This document shows positions 25,939 through 34,623 of a DNA stretch of 64,000 bases, in pieces. Positions within the stretch are counted from its first letter, which is position 1. Each line of letters opens with the position of its first letter. The notes below the pieces were generated by a model. That model had not been told where the DNA came from. It saw only the letters and a list, made by a program, of their open reading frames with translations, and made no database searches. This DNA is from Paenibacillus rhizovicinus. GTDB taxonomy: Bacteria; Bacillota; Bacilli; Paenibacillales; Paenibacillaceae. Made by a program: the position numbers and the translations under genes. The stretch covers positions 5,179,501 to 5,243,500 of the forward strand of contig NZ_CP048286.1 in the NCBI RefSeq assembly GCF_010365285.1, written 5' to 3'.

Positions 25939-27528
25939 ATGCAGTTCAACAAGAAGATGGGGACGACGGCGCTGGCGGTATCGCTTGTAATGGCTACGAC
26001 ACTTGTCGGGTGCTCCAAGGACAGTAATTCCGATTCGGCTGCCAATGCGGTTCATGCGACGAACGGCGGGACGGCAAACAACGCGTCGACGGACGCGAAA
26101 GCAAACAACGCGTCGACAGACGCCAAAGCAAACAACGCGACGCCAGATGCGGCTCCAAGTCTGGATCCGGTGGAGCTGTCAATTTATTACCCAGGCGGAG
26201 AGCAAAAGGACGTTGCTGCGGTAGAAGAAGAGATGAACAAGCAGCTGAAAGACAAGATCAATGCAACGGTCAAGATTCACGCAGTCGACTGGGGCAACTG
26301 GGATCAAAAAATCAATTTGATGGTCGCTTCCGGCGAACCGTTCGACCTGGTATGGACGGGCAGCGGCGATTACAGCGTCAACGTCGCCAAAGGCGCATTC
26401 ACGGATTTGACGGATTTGCTCGACAAGGATGCGCCTGAACTGAAAGCGCAAATCAATCCGGTGCTTCTCTCGGGCACGCAGATTAACGGCAAAAATTACG
26501 CGATTCCGATCGAGAAGGAACTGGCCGAGCAATTCGGCGTCATGCTGAACAAGGATTTGGTGGACAAGTACCAGTTCGATCTTAGCACCGTCAAGACGTT
26601 GGCCGATCTGGAACCGATGCTGCAGACGATCAAGGACAAAGAGACTGGTGTCGTGCCGTTCTGGGGTTCCAAAAACGTAACGACTTTAATCCCATACGAG
26701 CAAAACGGCAGCGATCCGGTTCCGGGCGTCATTCCGCTTGACGGAACGACCAAGGTTGTCGATCAATGGGAGACGCCGGAGATGCTGCAATTGCTGAAGA
26801 CGATGAAGGAATGGAATCAAAAGGGCTTCTTCCAGCAAGATCCTGCCACGCAGAAGGACAGCACGGCTAATGATCAAGCAGGTACCGTTTTTGCAGAATG
26901 GTCACAGTTGACGCCTGGCAAAGATAAAGTGCTAAGCCAAGGGTGGGGCCATCCGCTCGTGCAAGTCGCGCTTAGCGAGCCTTACACGACAAGTGCCGAT
27001 CTGTCCGGCTCGATGACAGCGATTTCACGCACGTCCAAAAACCCGGATCGCGCGATGATGCTGATCAATCTGCTGCACACGGACGCGCAATTGCTGAATA
27101 CGCTCGTCAACGGCGTGGAAGGCAAACATTTCGTGAAGGTCAGCGATAATGTCATCAAGCTGCCGGACGGCGTGCAAGCGGGTCAAAGCGCCTATGCGCC
27201 GGGAAACAGCTGGCAGGAAGGCAACCAGTTCCTCGATTATCTGTGGGATAACGAGGATTCCCAGAAGTGGGAGGCGTACAAGGCTTTTAACGCATCGGCA
27301 AAACCGTCCCCGATCGTAGGTTTTACCTTTAATGCCGATCCGGTCAAGAACGAGGAAGCCGCAATCAATAATGTTTACAATGCCTATATAGACGGTCTGG
27401 CAACGGGAACGATCGATTACGAGAAGGTTTTGCCTGATTTCGTAGACAAGATGAAGAAGGCGGGACTTGAGAAGGTCATCGCCGAGAGACAAAAACAAAT
27501 CGACGCATTCCTGGCGAATAAGGGTTAA
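25939..27528 (+). CDS. Extracellular solute-binding lipoprotein, LplA type (DUF3502)
   Basis: A 529-residue lipoprotein. The lipobox LVGC is followed by a low-complexity linker with repeats of the pattern NASTDAKAN. The body is an LplA-type binding protein (LVWTGSGDYSVNVAKGAFTDL; IPIEKELAEQFGVMLNK), and the last 130 residues, from FTFNADPVKNEEAAINN to IAERQKQIDAFLANKG, match the DUF3502 C-terminus of this class. GAGGGGG lies 7 bp before the ATG at 25939, preferred over codons at 25921 and 25924. The permeases follow directly, so it is the probable receptor for the importer. Confidence 0.9.
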   Translation: MQFNKKMGTTALAVSLVMATTLVGCSKDSNSDSAANAVHATNGGTANNASTDAKANNASTDAKANNATPDAAPSLDPVELSIYYPGGEQKDVAAVEEEMNKQLKDKINATVKIHAVDWGNWDQKINLMVASGEPFDLVWTGSGDYSVNVAKGAFTDLTDLLDKDAPELKAQINPVLLSGTQINGKNYAIPIEKELAEQFGVMLNKDLVDKYQFDLSTVKTLADLEPMLQTIKDKETGVVPFWGSKNVTTLIPYEQNGSDPVPGVIPLDGTTKVVDQWETPEMLQLLKTMKEWNQKGFFQQDPATQKDSTANDQAGTVFAEWSQLTPGKDKVLSQGWGHPLVQVALSEPYTTSADLSGSMTAISRTSKNPDRAMMLINLLHTDAQLLNTLVNGVEGKHFVKVSDNVIKLPDGVQAGQSAYAPGNSWQEGNQFLDYLWDNEDSQKWEAYKAFNASAKPSPIVGFTFNADPVKNEEAAINNVYNAYIDGLATGTIDYEKVLPDFVDKMKKAGLEKVIAERQKQIDAFLANKG

Positions 27529-27620
27529 TTGTCGCAGCGTTGAATACAATCAGGCCGGTGTTCGAAGGAATTGCCGGCCTTCCCTCCCTAGGGAAGATAG
27601 CGAGTAAAGGAGTGGGCTTC

Positions 27621-28541
27621 ATGATGTCTTCGCAATTTCTCCGAAACATCGTCAAATATCGTGCCTTGTTCTTGATGCTGCTGCTGCCTTTATCGGTATT
27701 GATCTTCAACAACTATATCCCGATGTTCGGCGTCATCGTTGCCTTCAAGAACTATAACTTTGCCGATGGGATCCTGGGAAGTCCTTGGCAAGGGCTGGAG
27801 AATTTCAAATACCTGTTCCAAACGGAAGATGCGTGGATCGCCACGCGGAATACGGTGCTGTACAATCTGTTGTTTATCGTGATGACTACCGTAGTTGCTA
27901 TTTTTCTGGCGATTGCCTTGAATGAACTTCGAAGCACGAAGCTGTCGAGAATGTTTCAAAGCGTCCTGTTATTTCCTTACTTCCTGTCTTTCGTCGTTGT
28001 CAGCTACTTGGCATATGCTTTTCTCGGAGGAAACGGTTATATCAATAAGGCGATTTTGGAGCCGATGGGATTGTCCTCGATCTCCTGGTATACGGAAGCG
28101 AAGGATTGGATTTTCATCCTTCCATTGGTCAATATCTGGAAGAACGTCGGCTACGGGATGGTCGTATATTTGGCCGGCATCGTGGGAATCGATCACGAAT
28201 ATTACGAAGCGGCCGTCATCGACGGGGCCACGAAATGGCAGCAAATCCGCCGGATCACGCTTCCGTTAATGCTTCCGGTCATCATTGTCATGGTGATCTT
28301 GCAGGTCGGCAGAATTTTCAATGCGGATTTCGGTTTATTCTTCCAGGTTCCGCTCAATACAGGGGCATTGTATCCGACGACCAATGTTATCGATACGTTT
28401 GTCTATCGTTCCCTCTTAATTAGCGGCAATGTCGGCATGTCGGCGGCTGCCGGATTCTATCAGGCCGTAATTGGCTTGGTGCTGGTTTTGGCTACGAATC
28501 TCATCGTTCGCCGCGTAAGCAGAGAAAATGCGTTGTTCTAG
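27621..28541 (+). CDS. Sugar ABC transporter permease, LplB type
   Basis: A 306-residue inner-membrane permease with about six helices. It starts with a helix LFLMLLLPLSVLIFNNYIPMFG, then the family phrase VAFKNYNFADGILGSPWQGL. The cytoplasmic EAA loop, EYYEAAVIDGATKWQQIRRITLP, contacts the ATPase. The ATPase is not encoded here; such importers use a shared MsmX-like ATPase encoded elsewhere (known for the family). ATG 27621 has AAAGGAG at good spacing; an upstream start at 27540 is open but lacks a ribosome site. Confidence 0.92.
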   Translation: MMSSQFLRNIVKYRALFLMLLLPLSVLIFNNYIPMFGVIVAFKNYNFADGILGSPWQGLENFKYLFQTEDAWIATRNTVLYNLLFIVMTTVVAIFLAIALNELRSTKLSRMFQSVLLFPYFLSFVVVSYLAYAFLGGNGYINKAILEPMGLSSISWYTEAKDWIFILPLVNIWKNVGYGMVVYLAGIVGIDHEYYEAAVIDGATKWQQIRRITLPLMLPVIIVMVILQVGRIFNADFGLFFQVPLNTGALYPTTNVIDTFVYRSLLISGNVGMSAAAGFYQAVIGLVLVLATNLIVRRVSRENALF

Positions 28542-28553
28542 GAGGAGGCGGAC

Positions 28554-29498
28554 ATGAATCCAAATATCGATTCTCAAATCACGAGCGGGGGCACGGGAGA
28601 TTCCGCTTCGGCAGTGAATCAGATTTCCCGTTTGACGAACGCGCTGTTGGTCGTGCTATTCATACTGCTTTCCATCGCTTGCCTGTTTCCGCTGCTGCTC
28701 GTCATCTCCGTGTCTTTTACCAACGAGCACGCGATCGTGCTGCACGGATATAACATTATTCCGAAGCAATTTTCCGATTATGCGTATCGTTACTTGTTCA
28801 AGGACCCCGGCGAAATCATACGCGGCTACGGGATTTCAATCCTGGTCACCGTTGTCGGCACGATCGGAAGTCTGCTGTTAACGGCGCTGTACGCGTTTCC
28901 GATCTCGCGCAAAGATATGCCGTACCGCAATGCGCTGGCATTCATCGTCTTTTTCACCATGCTGTTCAGCGGCGGGCTCGTCCCTTGGTATTTGGCCTAT
29001 TCGGTCGCGGGATTGAAAGATACGTTGTGGGCGCTGATCATACCCAATCTGGTCGTGCCGTTCAACGTGCTGATCATGCGGACCTTCTTCTCCAATACGA
29101 TACCCGGGTCTTTGATCGAAGCAGCCAAGATCGACGGGTCCGGAGAAGTTCGAATATTCGCGCAAATTATCCTTCCGCTATCTACGCCGGTCATGGCGAC
29201 GATCGGCCTTTTCCAAACGTTAACCTACTGGAACGATTGGTTTACGAGCTCGGTATTCATCAGCAACAATCATCTCGTCAGCCTGCAGTACCTGATGTAC
29301 AAGGTCATCAACAATATTCAATATTTAAACTCGGGGAGGGTAGATGCCTCCGTAGCGGGAAAAGTGGCGGCGACGATTCCGACCGAAACCGTAAGAATGG
29401 CGATGGCCATCGTCGGCATCGGGCCCATCATATTGGTTTATCCGTTTCTGCAAAAGTATTTCGTTAAGGGTCTCACTGTCGGCTCCGTGAAAGGCTAG
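28554..29498 (+). CDS. Sugar ABC transporter permease, YtcP/LplC type
   Basis: A 314-residue permease, partner of the preceding one. Six hydrophobic helices are visible, starting with LLVVLFILLSIACLFPLLLVISVSF. MPYRNALAFIVFFTMLFSGGLVPWYL is characteristic of the LplC/YtcP group, and the EAA loop reads GSLIEAAKIDGSGEVRIFAQIILP. The start has AGGAGG 5 bp upstream and lies 12 bp after the previous stop. The last gene of the transporter set; 110 bp with a small tandem repeat follow. Confidence 0.92.
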   Translation: MNPNIDSQITSGGTGDSASAVNQISRLTNALLVVLFILLSIACLFPLLLVISVSFTNEHAIVLHGYNIIPKQFSDYAYRYLFKDPGEIIRGYGISILVTVVGTIGSLLLTALYAFPISRKDMPYRNALAFIVFFTMLFSGGLVPWYLAYSVAGLKDTLWALIIPNLVVPFNVLIMRTFFSNTIPGSLIEAAKIDGSGEVRIFAQIILPLSTPVMATIGLFQTLTYWNDWFTSSVFISNNHLVSLQYLMYKVINNIQYLNSGRVDASVAGKVAATIPTETVRMAMAIVGIGPIILVYPFLQKYFVKGLTVGSVKG

Positions 29499-29521
29499 TC
29501 AGGGGCTGCAAACCAAGGATA

Positions 29522-29561
29522 TAGCAGATGGTTAGGTAGCAGATGGTTAGGTAGCAGATGG
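29522..29561. repeat. Short tandem repeat, 15-bp unit
   Basis: TAGCAGATGGTTAGG occurs twice in tandem followed by a partial third copy (TAGCAGATGG), in the gap between the permease and oxidoreductase genes. Confidence 0.9.
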
Positions 29562-29607
29562 ATATTCATAGAACGCCAATTACTCATTGGAAGAAGGCAT
29601 GCACCCG

Positions 29608-30615
29608 ATGGAAAATACGCAAATCGTCTTTACGGAACCCTGGAAAGTCGACGTTCAACATGGCAGCATTGCGGATCGCCGGCTAGAAGGAAAGCAAGCC
29701 TTGGTTCGCAAATTATATACATTGATCAGCGCGGGAACGGAACTCGCATGCCTGTCGGGCTTGGAGAGCTGGTTCCTCATGCCGGGCGTGCCGGGATACT
29801 CGGCCGTCAGCGAGATCGTAGAGCTCGGCCCGGAAGCGAACGGCTTCCAGGTCGGAGATCGTATCTACCATCATGGCAACCATGCCAGATACGAAGTGGT
29901 GGAGACGGACGGCTTCTGCCTGAAGGTGCCGAACGGCCTGGAATCGCGCCGGGTTCCTTTTACGCGGCTGGCAACGGTGGCGATCACGGCAATCCGTTCC
30001 TCCCGGATTGAAGTCGGAGACTACGTGGGCGTGAGCGGGATGGGACTGGTCGGCAACATGGCATCCCAACTTGCCAAGCTGCAAGGCGGCAACGTTATCG
30101 GCGTAGACCTGTCGGAGAGCCGGCTGCGCATGGCCCTGCAGTGCGGGTTGAATCATGCCGTTCAGATCGGACAGGGCAGCGTCAAGGAACAGATCATGGC
30201 GTTTACGCAAGGAGAAGGCGTGTCCACGATGATCGAAGCGACCGGCGTGCCGAAGGTGGCCGAAGACGCGCTCGATTGGGTGAAGCGCTCCGGCGAGTTG
30301 ATTCTGCTCGGCAGCCCGCGAGGCGAATATCAGACGGATTTGACGAACGCGCTCAACCATTGCCATCTCTATCAAGGCGGCGACTTGACGCTGAAGGGCG
30401 CGCACGAATGGCGCTATCCCGTCATGCCGAACGAGTTCGTCAAGCATTCAATCTACCGCAACTCCAAGGTCGTGTTCAGCCTCATGGAACAGAACCGCCT
30501 GCAGATCGAACCGCTGATTAGCCATGTCGTGAAGCCGGAAGAAGCTCCTCAAGCTTACGAGGGGCTGCGTTTCCGCAAGGATGATTATAACGGCGTGTTG
30601 TTCGACTGGCAGTGA
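29608..30615 (+). CDS. Medium-chain dehydrogenase/reductase
   Basis: A 335-residue NAD(P)-dependent oxidoreductase of the MDR superfamily. The N-terminal GroES-like domain has LYTLISAGTELACLSG in place of the usual catalytic zinc Cys-Gly-Ser-Asp motif, so it may not use a catalytic zinc. The Rossmann fold is VGVSGMGLVGNMASQLAKL, with Asp in IGVDLSESRL favouring NAD. ATG 29608 is preferred for spacing from GAAGAAGG. It opens the run of catabolic genes after the importer and probably oxidises a sugar or sugar alcohol; substrate unknown. Confidence 0.82.
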   Translation: MENTQIVFTEPWKVDVQHGSIADRRLEGKQALVRKLYTLISAGTELACLSGLESWFLMPGVPGYSAVSEIVELGPEANGFQVGDRIYHHGNHARYEVVETDGFCLKVPNGLESRRVPFTRLATVAITAIRSSRIEVGDYVGVSGMGLVGNMASQLAKLQGGNVIGVDLSESRLRMALQCGLNHAVQIGQGSVKEQIMAFTQGEGVSTMIEATGVPKVAEDALDWVKRSGELILLGSPRGEYQTDLTNALNHCHLYQGGDLTLKGAHEWRYPVMPNEFVKHSIYRNSKVVFSLMEQNRLQIEPLISHVVKPEEAPQAYEGLRFRKDDYNGVLFDWQ

Positions 30616-30664
30616 GCGGCGAACTGGTTGGCTTAATTAGCATTCAGAAAGGAATCTGATAACT

Positions 30665-31384
30665 ATGGTGTTATGGGGAGCAATCGTGAACGCCTGCGCG
30701 ATTATTGCCGGGGGATTTCTCGGCGTTCTGGTTCCTCGCATATCCGATCGCATTCGCAGAACGGTCATGCAAGGGCTGGGTTTGTCGATCGCCGTATTAG
30801 GCATAACGATGGCGATCAAGCCGGCCAACATCTTGTTAACGATCTTCAGCCTGGTAGCGGGCGGCGTTATCGGCGAATTGCTCCGCATCGAAGATCGTCT
30901 CCAGCAGTTGGGAGACTGGCTCGAGAAGGCCGTCGTCCGCGGCGACAAGCAAAACTCGAAGATGGGTTCGGTGGCCGAGGGCTTCGTTACGGCGACGCTC
31001 GTCTTCTGCATCGGAGCGATGGCTGTCCTGGGCTCGCTGGACAGCGGCTTGCGGCATAATCATGACATTCTGTATACGAAGGCCATGCTGGATGGATTCC
31101 TGGCCATCATTTTCGCATCGACATTAGGGATTGGGGTCGTCTTCTCGGCGCTGCCGATTCTTCTGTACGAAGGCATCCTCTCTCTGGCCGCGGCGCTAAT
31201 CTCGAGCGGGCTCAGCAGCGGGGATCTCGACGCGGTCATCGCGCAAATCACGGCCGTCGGCGGCGTGCTGATTATCGGGATCGGCATTAACATTTTGGAG
31301 ATTAAACGAATCAACGTAGGCAATTTGCTGCCGGCTATCGTTATCGCTGCCGTGGGCATGCCGTTGTATCACGCTTTATTCTAA
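30665..31384 (+). CDS. DUF554 family membrane protein
   Basis: A 239-residue polytopic membrane protein. The opening VLWGAIVNACAIIAGGFLG and MAIKPANILLTIFSLVAGG are typical of the DUF554 (YdfK/YqgA) family of unknown function. Around six to seven hydrophobic helices are visible, with a charged cytoplasmic stretch RIEDRLQQLGDWLEKAV. AAAGGAAT precedes the ATG. Its place inside a sugar catabolic run may be incidental; nothing in the sequence suggests a link to sugar transport. Confidence 0.85.
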   Translation: MVLWGAIVNACAIIAGGFLGVLVPRISDRIRRTVMQGLGLSIAVLGITMAIKPANILLTIFSLVAGGVIGELLRIEDRLQQLGDWLEKAVVRGDKQNSKMGSVAEGFVTATLVFCIGAMAVLGSLDSGLRHNHDILYTKAMLDGFLAIIFASTLGIGVVFSALPILLYEGILSLAAALISSGLSSGDLDAVIAQITAVGGVLIIGIGINILEIKRINVGNLLPAIVIAAVGMPLYHALF

Positions 31385-31431
31385 CGACCGGCTTCGGGAA
31401 AATTCGATGATTAATGAGAGGTGTTATTGGA

Positions 31432-32484
31432 ATGAACAAAGTCAGAGTCGGTGTTATTGGCGTAGGAGGCATCGCGAATGCCTGCCATTTGCCTAATTAT
31501 ATGAAGAATCCGCATGTGGAACTCGTGGCGGTAGCCGATCGCGATTTGGCCCGCGCGGGGGAAATCGCCGCGAAGTACGGGATCAATCAAGCATTCGATT
31601 CCGCGGAAGCGATGTTCTCGGGAACCGTGCTGGATGCCGTCAGCATCTGCACCTTCAATGAAAGCCATGTCCGGCTGGCATTGCTGGCGCTGGAGCGCGG
31701 ACTTGACGTGCTGGTCGAGAAGCCGATGGCCGTATCGGTCGAAGATGCGGAGCTGCTTCGCGCGAAGGCGAATGCATCGGACCGGGTCGTAATGGTCGGC
31801 ATGAGCGCCCGTTACAGCAACCCGTTCGCGGCGCTGCATGCGATCGCGGTATCCGGGGAATTAGGCGATATCTATTACGCCAAAGCGCGTTTCATGCGCC
31901 GACGCGGCGTCCCTTACGGCTGGTTCACATCGAATCAATACTCGGGCGGCGGACCGATGATGGATATCGGGGTTCATGCGCTCGATGCTGCTTGGTGGAT
32001 GATGGGCATGCCGGAACCGGAGCGCGCGCTGGGGAAGCTGTTCCATAAGATCGCTCCTTACGACACGAAGGGAGTCGGCTTCTATGAAGCGTTGTCCAGC
32101 GAGAATAAAGCGGATCCGGTCTACGACGTGGAGGATCTCGGCACGGCGTTCATCACCTTCAAGAACGGGTCCGCGCTTACAATCGATGCAAGCTGGGCGA
32201 TGAACGGCGTCCAGGACGATACGATCAAGATCGAGCTGTACGGCACCAAGGGAGGCGCGAGCCTTGATCCGTTCACCGTCTTCAAGGAACTGAGCCATCT
32301 GCCTGTCGACAGCACGCTCAAGGTAGCGGGCAACGACAATTACGAGAGCGAAATCAATCATTTCATCGATTGCGTAAGGGAACGGAAACAGCCGTTGTCG
32401 GGCGTGGATCAAGGCTGCCAAGTCGTCAGAATGCTCGATGCGATCCGCCGTTCGTCGGAAGCGGGAGATTCGGTAATCATTTAA
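31432..32484 (+). CDS. Gfo/Idh/MocA family oxidoreductase
   Basis: A 350-residue NAD(P)-dependent sugar dehydrogenase. VRVGVIGVGGIANACHLPNY is the Rossmann glycine motif, and DVLVEKPMAVSVEDAE carries the family's EKP motif with the catalytic Lys. GGGPMMDIGVHALDAAWWMM holds the conserved Asp and His of the active site. AGAGGTG sits 8 bp before the ATG at 31432. Members act on inositols, sugars or amino-sugar derivatives; the neighbours point to a carbohydrate substrate. Confidence 0.9.
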   Translation: MNKVRVGVIGVGGIANACHLPNYMKNPHVELVAVADRDLARAGEIAAKYGINQAFDSAEAMFSGTVLDAVSICTFNESHVRLALLALERGLDVLVEKPMAVSVEDAELLRAKANASDRVVMVGMSARYSNPFAALHAIAVSGELGDIYYAKARFMRRRGVPYGWFTSNQYSGGGPMMDIGVHALDAAWWMMGMPEPERALGKLFHKIAPYDTKGVGFYEALSSENKADPVYDVEDLGTAFITFKNGSALTIDASWAMNGVQDDTIKIELYGTKGGASLDPFTVFKELSHLPVDSTLKVAGNDNYESEINHFIDCVRERKQPLSGVDQGCQVVRMLDAIRRSSEAGDSVII

Positions 32485-32507
32485 GGCAGCGAAGGAGAGT
32501 GGCTTGC

Positions 32508-33701
32508 GTGAGCGAGGTTACGAATGCAAGACCGGCGACCTGGTATGTCGACGGGACAGTGTTCACCGAAGAAGGAAAGATCGAGGGCGGGCATGTGCTT
32601 GTTCTGCCTGACGGCACGATCGGCGCGATTGCCGCGGAGCTTCCTCAAGCCATGGAGGAGAATACCCGCATCATTCCGTTGAATGGGGATCTGATTATTC
32701 CCGGGTTCGTTGACGTCCATGTGCATGGCGGGAACGGTTTCGCCGTGATGGAGGGAACGTACGAGCATCTCGACGGCATGAGCCGGTTCCACGCTTCTCG
32801 GGGCACGACGGCATTTCTTGCGACGACCGGAGGGGCGGGCACGGGCGAGGAAGGGAACATCGCTGCCCTGAAAGCCGCGGCGCAAGCGGCGGAGCAGGGC
32901 TTGTCCGGAGCGGCGCTGGCGGGCATCCATATGGAAGGGCCGTTTCTGAACGAGAAACGCAAAGGCGCGTTCAAGGTCCATGAATTGAGAACGCCGGACC
33001 TTGGTGAAATGGGACGCTATATCGCCGCAGCGGGCGGCCATTTGAAGCTGATTACAGTGGCTCCCGAGCTTTCCGGGGGAATGGAGCTGGTTCGTTTTCT
33101 TCAAGAACGGGGCGTTACGGTCTCGATCGGCCACTCGGATGCGACGTTCGCAGAAGTGTCCGAGGCCGTCAGAAACGGCGTTACCCATACGACGCACCAC
33201 TTCAACGGGATGCGGCCGCTTCACCATCGAGAGCCGGGCGTCGCCGGAGCGGGGCTGATATTATCCGAGCTGACGACGGAGCTGATCGCAGACGGCGTTC
33301 ATGTCCATCCCGCATTGGTGAAGATGCTCTATGAGGTAAAGGGCGAAATGAACGTATGCGTCGTTACGGATGCCGTTCATTGCACGGGGCTGCCCGACGG
33401 CTTATACGGAAGACAGCGGGTATCGCAAGGAACGATTTATTTGGATGGAACGGAAACGCTCGCCGGAAGCAGTTTGACGATGATTCAGGCCTTCCGCAAC
33501 GTCCTCGAATATACCGGACTGCCTATCGAGAAGGTGCTGCCTTCCTTGACACTGGTACCTGCCCGCCAAGGCGGAATGGACAGCAGGAAAGGCTCGATCG
33601 CGGTCGGCAAGGATGCGGACTTCCTTATCCTGGACAGTGAATTATCGCTAAAGGCGACCTATGTGCAAGGCAAGGAAGTTTACCGAAACGAACTCATATA
33701 A
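32508..33701 (+). CDS. nagA: N-acetylglucosamine-6-phosphate deacetylase
   Basis: A 397-residue amidohydrolase that converts GlcNAc-6-phosphate to glucosamine-6-phosphate and acetate. Metal and substrate motifs: FVDVHVHGGNG, GIHMEGPFLNEKRKGA (metal Glu), SIGHSDATFAE (His), THTTHHFNGMRPLHHREPG (His), and VTDAVHCTG (catalytic Asp). A GTG start at 32508 is chosen because GAAGGAGAG lies 9 bp upstream; the longer open frame runs into the preceding gene. It is followed by an isomerase and a ROK kinase, which could supply the phosphorylated substrate. No NagB deaminase gene is in the window. Confidence 0.93.
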   Translation: MSEVTNARPATWYVDGTVFTEEGKIEGGHVLVLPDGTIGAIAAELPQAMEENTRIIPLNGDLIIPGFVDVHVHGGNGFAVMEGTYEHLDGMSRFHASRGTTAFLATTGGAGTGEEGNIAALKAAAQAAEQGLSGAALAGIHMEGPFLNEKRKGAFKVHELRTPDLGEMGRYIAAAGGHLKLITVAPELSGGMELVRFLQERGVTVSIGHSDATFAEVSEAVRNGVTHTTHHFNGMRPLHHREPGVAGAGLILSELTTELIADGVHVHPALVKMLYEVKGEMNVCVVTDAVHCTGLPDGLYGRQRVSQGTIYLDGTETLAGSSLTMIQAFRNVLEYTGLPIEKVLPSLTLVPARQGGMDSRKGSIAVGKDADFLILDSELSLKATYVQGKEVYRNELI

Positions 33702-33721
33702 GCCGGAGAAGGAGAACGATT

Positions 33722-34585
33722 ATGGCATTGTCTAATAAAATCGGCGTCATGGTGGACAGTTTTAATCTCGGCATTCGCGAAGGGTTGATCAAAGCGAAAG
33801 CGGTTGGCGCCGACGGCGTACAAATCTATGCGGTCAACGGCGAGATGGCTCCCGACCGGCTGTCGCCGTCCGCGCGGAACGAATTGAAGGCCTATCTAAA
33901 TTCCCTCGGCCTGGAAGTGTCCGCGCTATGCGGGGACTTTGGCGGACATGGATTTCAGGATAAGCATATGAATCCCGAGAAGATCGAGAAGTCGAAGCGG
34001 ATTATCGATCTTGCGTTAGAATTGGGCTCGAACGTGGTCACGACCCATATCGGCATCGTGCCGGACGACGAGAACGGCGAAATTTACGACAGCATGCTGC
34101 GCGCCTGCGAGGAGCTTGGCGTGTATGCAAGAAGCCTGAATGCGTATTTCGCGATTGAAACGGGTCCGGAACGGTGCGCGCATTTGAAGTCGTTCCTCGA
34201 TAAACTGAGCACCAACGGCGTGTCGGTTAATTTCGATCCCGCCAATCTGATCATGGTTACCGGGGATGATCCCGCTGCCGGCGTCATTGCGCTGAAGGAC
34301 TATATCGTGCATACGCATGTGAAAGACGGCGTCCGGTACGGAGAGGCCGACCCGAGAGACTTATACGGCTTCCATGGCTACGCGCCCGACAGCGAGAAGG
34401 TGCGGCTGGCTAGACAAACCTGCAAGGAAGTCCCGCTTGGCCAAGGGCATGTCCGCTTCGATGACTATTTTGCGGCGCTTCGGACAATCGGATACAACGG
34501 GTATTTGACGGTCGAACGGGAGACGGGCGACGATCCAGCGCGCGATATCGCGGAAGCGGTGCAGTTTATTCGAAAATACGTTTAA
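33722..34585 (+). CDS. Sugar phosphate isomerase/epimerase (xylose isomerase-like TIM barrel)
   Basis: A 287-residue TIM-barrel protein of the AP-endonuclease-2 family. Metal ligands are visible as Glu in FAIETGPERC, Asp in VNFDPANLI, His in IVHTHVKDG, and Glu in LTVERETGDD. The family includes sugar epimerases, isomerases and inosose dehydratases. It sits between nagA and the ROK kinase with 20-bp and 38-bp gaps and a GGAGAAGGAGAACG ribosome site. Its likely job is to rearrange a monosaccharide feeding the same pathway; which one is not evident. Confidence 0.87.
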   Translation: MALSNKIGVMVDSFNLGIREGLIKAKAVGADGVQIYAVNGEMAPDRLSPSARNELKAYLNSLGLEVSALCGDFGGHGFQDKHMNPEKIEKSKRIIDLALELGSNVVTTHIGIVPDDENGEIYDSMLRACEELGVYARSLNAYFAIETGPERCAHLKSFLDKLSTNGVSVNFDPANLIMVTGDDPAAGVIALKDYIVHTHVKDGVRYGEADPRDLYGFHGYAPDSEKVRLARQTCKEVPLGQGHVRFDDYFAALRTIGYNGYLTVERETGDDPARDIAEAVQFIRKYV

Positions 34586-34623
34586 TGGCGCGTTAGCGTC
34601 TTGGAACGGTCGAGGGATGGAGA

